Source: Diphasiastrum complanatum (lineage: Eukaryota; Streptophyta; Lycopodiopsida; Lycopodiales; Lycopodiaceae). Taken from it: a stretch of 64,000 nucleotides of DNA. Where the stretch lies: assembly GCA_029204225.1 (NCBI GenBank), contig CM055095.1:41225719-41289718 (forward strand), read 5' to 3'. Under the pieces are notes generated by a model. It did not search any database. It saw nothing but the letters and a program-made list of their open reading frames with translations, and was not told where the DNA came from. The position numbers were made by a program, and so were the translations under genes. This document shows positions 57,701 through 64,000 of the stretch, piece after piece. Positions within the stretch are counted from its first letter, which is position 1. Each line of letters starts with the position of its first letter.

Positions 57701-58820
57701 AAACAACAACTAGCAAATATATTCATCAAACAAAATCGAATTGACTAATGATTTCTCTTAATCGAACACAGAGAATTAGTTCTTATCACAGGAAGCAAGC
57801 AGAACAAAGCATCAGTCAAGTTCGTTATATGAACACATAGCTCATTCAGAATTGAGAGTAGTTCAGCTTATGGTTATGCTTAACAACTTCGACTAATTCC
57901 CTACACACATTAGTTAGAATTGTCGCTCTTTGGTGATGTCTGAAAATCCAAGTTAGAGTAACTGAAATTCAGTAAGAAATGAAAAGTATGTGTGACGCAG
58001 ACAAACAAGTATCACAAACAGTTACAGATTGTTCAGAGTGTATTCGCTCAATTGATAAGAAGTAATGCTGTAAGAGATGGTAGAGGGAAAGAATGCTCGA
58101 GCTTATAGAAACTGGCTCTCTTCTCTCTATTGATACTCAAATCTGCGCGTCTGTACAATGGCACGAAGTGTCGACCTTATAGGAACTATCACTGGCCTGA
58201 ACGACGTTCACCAACCATTAAGATGTCAGTTGGGATCCGCTAATGTGTCTCTATAGAACGTCGCACAAAACGTCGCGAGTTTTAACTTAAAAGTGAATTT
58301 ACAAGATGCAAATAGGCCTTTACATGAATTTAGGCACTATAGCATATTTACATGTATAAAAATTTAAAAAAATCACAATATAAAACAATGACTTTGGATA
58401 ATGTGGGATCATGAGGCTCCACAGTCAATCTTCCAACTTGACATTCCAAATAAGGTCCAATAATTTATTGAACATCCTTCTGAATCTCACTTCAACCATC
58501 ATAATCTAGAACAAGAACTACATAAATGCCTTAATTTGATCAATGGACAAGCACCTATGGATCATCAAATCGAAAATAATGCTATGCTAAAAAAAGCCTT
58601 ACTACTGCAACGATAGTAGCCAAGGTTTAGGTAACTCACCCACACAACTCCCATCAACCAAAACTTTAACAAAAAGAACAAATCTTTAGACAATGGAGAG
58701 AAGGTATTAGTTTGAATGCATTATCCATAGTTTTAGTTAGAGCTGAACAATGATTAAGTACCCTCAAGATGGCACTTGAGGAAACTACAAGACAGTGGAG
58801 GCAGATTAAGATAGGCAAAA
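57701..58820. other. Gene-free stretch, possible LTR material
   Basis: No coding motif. Words such as gaacgtcgcacaaaacgtcgcg (58,256) recall the LTR vocabulary seen elsewhere in the window. Confidence 0.35.
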
Positions 58821-58856
58821 CGAGCGCCTAGTCTCGTTGAGACCACCCCCCCCCCC

Positions 58857-59015
58857 CTCCAACCTCCCAAATAAATACAACTTAAAATTTACAATTAACA
58901 GATTCCACTGAATGCAGATGAGATCCCCCCCCCCTTCCCCCCTTCCCCTCCAACCTCCCAAATAAATACAACTTAAAATTTACAATTAACAGATTCCACT
59001 GAATGCAGATGAGAT
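58857..59015. repeat. Identical 68-base duplication with poly(C)
   Basis: Copies 58,857-58,924 and 58,948-59,015 appear identical and are separated and preceded by C-rich runs. They lie in the 3' flank of the minus-strand J-protein gene, probably in its 3' UTR. Confidence 0.92.
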
Positions 59016-59071
59016 TGCTCTGAGACTTCCAGGTGCTATTTCTTGTAGACTGCTCCTCAACGATGATGAGA

Positions 59072-59740
59072 TCAGACTGCTGCAGCCGGTTGCAATTCGG
59101 TGTCAGATATGACAGAATTATCCTCCGGCTCCATCCTCTGTCTCATTCTAGCTCCCCACGATGACCCTCGTAATACGTGCACTTGCCTATCTGCTGTTTG
59201 GGCCTTCTGCCTCAGCCCGCTGAGCTGATCCGCCCATTGGCCTCGGTTTATTTGTGCTGACGCAGTTTGCCACCTTGTGGGTGTCCCTTTGTTAGCCTTA
59301 GCGAATGCAAAGTTGGCCCACCGGGGACTCATGAGTTGCTCGTCATACTGAAATCTTAGATGGGCATCTGAAAGAGTTTGGTAAGCCTCCTTTATCTTGA
59401 TGAAGCGAGTTGTGGCCTCGGCTGCATCAGTTGATGAGCATAAATCTGGATGATGCTGGAGGGCTAACTGGCGGAACGCAGATTTGATCTCTAGCACTCC
59501 CACATCCTGCTGGATTCCCAGAATATCGTAGAGGGTAGGAATGTGAGAAACTTCACTCTCACTGGCCGAAGCATAAGCATTAAAGCGTAAACGTCTGCAA
59601 TTCCTAACAAAAATGCTCCTCTTAATAAGGAAACGTTTGGTAGAGTTGGTATTCGAGAAAAATAAGGCGGAGGATGGATAGACGTTAAGCGATTGACATG
59701 CAATTGTGGATGTCAGAGTGGTACAAGCAGCTAGTGCCAT
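59072..59740 (-). CDS. Plastid J-domain (DnaJ-like type III) protein
   Basis: A 222-residue intronless frame. Residues 1-60 are Ser/Thr/Arg-rich with few acids, a probable plastid transit peptide. Residues 68-135 are a J domain: TLYDILGIQQDVGVLEIKSA, the HPD triad at 97-99 (LQHHPDLC), then FIKIKEAYQTLSDAHLRFQY. There is no Gly/Phe or zinc region, so it is a class III (DJC) protein. A C-terminal segment with WADQLSGLRQKA resembles the tail of ATJ20-type plastid J proteins. It would stimulate the ATPase of stromal Hsp70 and deliver clients. ATG 59,740 gives the full transit peptide and is the likely start. Confidence 0.9.
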   Translation of the reverse strand: MALAACTTLTSTIACQSLNVYPSSALFFSNTNSTKRFLIKRSIFVRNCRRLRFNAYASASESEVSHIPTLYDILGIQQDVGVLEIKSAFRQLALQHHPDLCSSTDAAEATTRFIKIKEAYQTLSDAHLRFQYDEQLMSPRWANFAFAKANKGTPTRWQTASAQINRGQWADQLSGLRQKAQTADRQVHVLRGSSWGARMRQRMEPEDNSVISDTELQPAAAV

Positions 59741-60840
59741 GTTAATGGTTTTTGCTGCTCTGGGATAACAACCGTTTGAAGTTAATTACATCTAGCCAAC
59801 GTTTCTCACCAAGACTAACCAACACTGGTGCACATTTCGAAGACCATTACGCCCCAGGAAATCTTTGATTCCACAAACTGGCTGCAGATGATGAGAAAGT
59901 TGAGAAGCAAAAGCAGAAGGAGAAGAGGTTATGTATGCAGGCATGCATGCAGGAAACTAAGAGACAAGACAAGACTTGACAAAGTAGTGTCATTATGCAG
60001 CATGCAGCCTAGAAGGTAGAGACGACTTGACAAAGTACTGGCTTGTGAGACTTTTTGTTTCTATGTTATAAATAGTATATGATTATGGTCATGGTAAACT
60101 TGCTATACATAATAAGCTTTTGTATACTTTATTCACCCACATGCAGACTCCGGGTCAAATTCACAATGGTGACCATGCCAATCGCTCTTAAATCAATTTT
60201 CAAACCAACATCATTGGAAAGGGAGGAGTGTATTGTTCACCTTGGCAAAGGGTGCAATTATTGTAGAAGATAGTTTGTTACTATGTAGGAGTAGATTCTT
60301 AATTTATGATGAGGTTGTGTACACTTTACACACCCACGTATAACCGATACACACCGGGTCAAATTTGCTATGTTGATGATGCCAAATGCTCTTAAATTAG
60401 TTTCAAGCCAACATCATTGAAAAATAAGGATTGTATTATTTACCTTTGACTGTTATACTCTTATGTAATGTATCTAATGGCATAGAAGACACAATCACGT
60501 AGATCATGCTACTTTAATTATGCTATAGACCATTAGATGATGGTGGGCCTATTCAGCCATTAAATAACCTCATCCATGAAGAATACACAATGCTTTCACC
60601 AAACTTAGTCTTAGCAAGGAATAATCTCATCCATGAAAAATACACAATGCTTCCACCACCCTTAGTCTTAACAAGGAATAAGCTCATCCATGAAAAACAT
60701 AGTGGTTCCACCACTCTTATTTAAAGTTCATCCATGATAAATACACCTAAGAATAATCTCTTCTATAAAAAACACACAATGTTGTAACGAAAGAGAGAAT
60801 ACATTCAAATAATATCTCTAAATTTGACCTTGTGAATAAA
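59741..60840. repeat. Gene-free region with tandem repeats
   Basis: A diverged duplication of about 190 bases lies at 60,120-60,265 and 60,310-60,450 (shared cgggtcaaatt and gccaacatcattg words). A minisatellite follows at 60,560-60,770, with three to four units built on aataatctcatccatgaaaa. Confidence 0.7.
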
Positions 60841-60854
60841 AATCAATGTAAATT

Positions 60855-61187
60855 TCACAAGAGTATGAAAAAACAAATGTACGCTTGATATGTCCAAAGC
60901 TTGGTAGAGTCAATGGCAAAATAATCACTCTCATCTTTCCTGACAGTTGCATTGGGACCATTGCAAATAACTTTAAACCATTTGACATCAAATATGAAAA
61001 AGCTCAATTGTCTAAATCCAACTTCGAGGATGTCATTGACAGTTGCATTGGGACCATTGCAAATAACTTTAAACCATTTGACATCAAATATGAAAAATCT
61101 GAATTGTCTAAATCCAACTTCGAGGATGTCATTGATTGTCCCACAATAATTAAGACTTTGAGAAGAGAGTAAATTGGTGTCTGTCAT
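60855..61187 (-). pseudogene. CACTA-associated DUF4216 fragment with in-frame duplication
   Basis: The 110-residue minus-strand frame has NYCGTINDILEVGFRQFRFF, FDVKWFKVICNGPNATV and KDESDYFAIDSTKLWTYQ. This matches the DUF4216 domain found after transposases of CACTA elements (YYG.I..I.E......FK.DWF). A 96-base tandem duplication (60,944-61,135) repeats 32 residues in frame. The rest of the transposase is absent. Confidence 0.7.
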
Positions 61188-61189
61188 GC

Positions 61190-62589
61190 TTGCTCGACTC
61201 TCTTGGGTAAAATTTGCTATGACTCCACAATCGTACGTATTTATTTTTTTGTCAATGCGCTCCGTATGAAAGTGTCATCCACGCGTCCACAGTGCATTGT
61301 ATTTTTTATATTGAACGAAATAGAACCAAATGTGTTAGGGATACAACAAACATGTACAAAATTGCACTTACAAATGTTTAAAATGTGAATGATGATCATT
61401 TTTGTCCCTTATGTTAGCCCAACATAGGAATTTATTGTGGCATGTATTTTGTAAGTCCACAAGTAGATTAAGGTTAGGAAAACCTTATACTTTGACCTTT
61501 TACTATTTAAGTTTAATTATCACAGACAATCAATTGTAATGGTTCAACTTAGAAAGGTTCAACCTAGAAAGTCTAAGTTTAAGATTTAATTCCTAAGTTC
61601 AAGATTAAGTTAAATTCTAAGTTATTGTAAGCACTAAGCTTGGACTTAGTCCCATATGCATGTTAGAGCAAAGGCCCTCCACTTTTGCCATATATGGAAG
61701 TGGATGAGTGCCTTCAACAACACTTGTACAAGCTATTGAATCGATAGAAACACTTTAATGTCATCTTTCTATGCTTACTTGTGTTCCCATTGGTAATTGA
61801 ATACCTTGTGGTAGGTGCTCGAGCCCCACTAGGCCTTCTCCTTTGGATTGTGTAATTACTTATGGGATAATTAGTTCATCTTCCATCCCTTGTGGAGTCG
61901 CATTGAACAAATATTATAAAATTTGTTAAAGAGGTGTGCAACTACAAAAATAAGTCCAAAGAAAGGTATTAAAACCCTGGCTTAGGGTTTTGAAGCTCAA
62001 ATACTCTTTGTTGAAGAGGTTGGAAAACCCTAGTTAAGGGTTTTGAATTGCAAAAGTGGATTGCTCTCTCTATACAACGAGTGTTGAGGAGCTGTAAACG
62101 TAGACAACACGATGCTCTAGCTGGAAGAACTCGCTTTCCAATGGCTGCTGACAGCCATGAACTACCCTAGGTGCTGGTTTGATCCATACCTACAGAAGAA
62201 ACACCATTTTTAAATGCTTAAAAATTAGAGTATGAAGAAGCAGACCTGCAGACTGGTCGCGCGCATCAATCTCAATTGGATGATAGTGTTTGGAAAAAGC
62301 TAGTGCTTCTAAAGTCGGGTTTTAGCGCGTGAAACTATTGTGGGCTGTGGGATCTAAGTTGAAACTGATCAACGGTGGAAATAGAGGTGGATCTGGGCCA
62401 AAGATTGGAAGTAACCATGGGATAAGGAGAGAAATGCCTTGAAGAGCCTTGAAGGGTAAAATGCACGGCAATTGCATTAAAATTTTTCATTTGAAAATCC
62501 ATTAAAAGGGCCTGACTAGTAAAAGTCGTTTTGAAGGCTATTGGACTTCATAAAAAAGTAGTTCAAAAAACTGAAAAATCTCTAATTTG
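61190..62589. other. Gene-free stretch
   Basis: No coding motif. 61,412-61,909 starts TGTTAG and ends GAACA like an LTR but lacks a primer site or polypurine tract. Two aaaccct..agggttttgaa phrases lie at 61,970-62,060. Confidence 0.35.
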
Positions 62590-62700
62590 GGCCTCCCTTA
62601 GCCTATTTTGGCAAAATGAGGGGCTACGGACTCCAAACGAAGGGCACCCAGACTATATCTGCAAGTACGGTACCGCAAAATAGAGTGGATGTAGAGGAGA
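62590..62700 (+). repeat. Second copy of the 10.74-kb repeat
   Basis: tagcctattttggcaaaatg ... caaaatagagtgg matches 10,748-10,826 in the same orientation with many differences. Downstream to 63,250 no gene is supported; overlapping frames there are GC-rich but lack motifs. Confidence 0.5.
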
Positions 62701-63258
62701 ATGCACTTAGTGATGATGTGAGGCTCATAGCTCCAACATATTGGTTGAGTACACATCATCGACCGAGGAGATTCGGTCGACTCCTTGTGACCAGTCACAT
62801 GTTTTTCCTTTCCGTGAGGGTCACTCTGATGAGGGTCGCACCCTCACCCCTGGCGCTACTGCCAATGCTTCCTCCCAACACTCTTGGGAGAGGAGAAGGG
62901 GCCGCCTCGGTTTCTCTAGTTGTGGAGGATGTGGCGATGATCCTGATCTCTTTGACGTGGTCATGAGTCTTGCGTAGCACATCTCATCGTGGGGAGTTCC
63001 AATTTTGAGAGACATTGACCCAGGAGGCTACATGTACGGCACACAATATTGTGACTCATTGTTGTGTCGTGGATGTAGCATAGGGGTCTGTCGCTGGGAG
63101 CGGCAACCTCGCCTTCACTGCATAGCAAGAAGAGAGAGAGAGAGAGAGAGGAGGGAGAGGATAAAGAGAGTGGAGAGAGGGAGAGAGAGAATGCCTAGGT
63201 TGAGAAAGGCTTTGGGGGCTCGAGCGCCTACCCAAAGCTATTCTATCCCAACGTAGGG

Positions 63259-64000
<742 letters not shown>

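Noticed and set aside
61412-61909. Candidate solo LTR (TGTTAG...GAACA)
   Set aside because: No primer site, polypurine tract, flanking duplication or second copy.

Overview
This is nuclear DNA of a land plant, most likely a seed-free one (fern, lycophyte or bryophyte). The evidence is spliceosomal GT-AG introns of 0.2-5.3 kb, plastid transit peptides, a Pol III tRNA gene, and decayed Ty1/copia, Ty3/gypsy, LINE, hAT and CACTA elements with long (AG)n/(TC)n microsatellites. Two genes point away from seed plants: a nuclear copy of the plastid/cyanobacterial ycf23 (DUF561) gene, and a glutathione transferase fused to hemerythrin, a class described from moss. The species cannot be fixed from sequence alone.

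Layout. 1-4.15 kb: a broken copia element, split by a small inverted-repeat element and continued in inverted orientation at 3.4-4.14 kb. 4.75 kb: tRNA-Val(UAC), minus strand. 4.8-7.8 kb: gene-free DNA with diverged repeats. 7.8-16.1 kb: copies of one copia family in opposite orientations, including a minus-strand element (about 11.72-16.09 kb) with recognisable LTRs, primer site and polypurine tract but a large deletion in pol; gag pieces of two other copia elements lie between. 16.9-20.9 kb: gypsy integrase, copia gag and non-LTR reverse transcriptase remnants.

21.3-36.1 kb: the YCF23-like gene, plus strand, nine exons, 346 residues, every intron phase 0. Its large introns hold a nest of hAT-related sequence: a hAT transposase pseudogene and several short elements with CATAGTTGC-like termini whose arms are packed with palindromic words that differ from copy to copy. 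A further small element of this kind (37,685-37,898) lies just past the gene. 38.4-39.05 kb: a CACTA-like end. 39.8-42.3 kb: 3' half of a copia element with its LTR. 42.3-46.0 kb: gypsy gag, primer site and LTR stub, then a LINE reverse-transcriptase remnant. 46.6-49.9 kb: the GST-hemerythrin gene, minus strand, three exons, 507 residues. 53-57.7 kb: copia gag-protease and a gypsy element lacking reverse transcriptase but followed by an extra degenerate ORF. 59.07-59.74 kb: an intronless plastid J-domain protein, minus strand. 60.85-61.19 kb: a CACTA-associated DUF4216 remnant. The last 3 kb is repeat-rich with a 123-bp (AG)n tract.

Three host protein genes and one tRNA gene were recognised. 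They do not form an operon or an evident pathway: two products look plastid-targeted (YCF23-like, J protein) and the third is probably a redox or metal-binding enzyme. The most unusual material is the family of small hAT-like elements with copy-specific palindromic arms next to a decayed hAT transposase.
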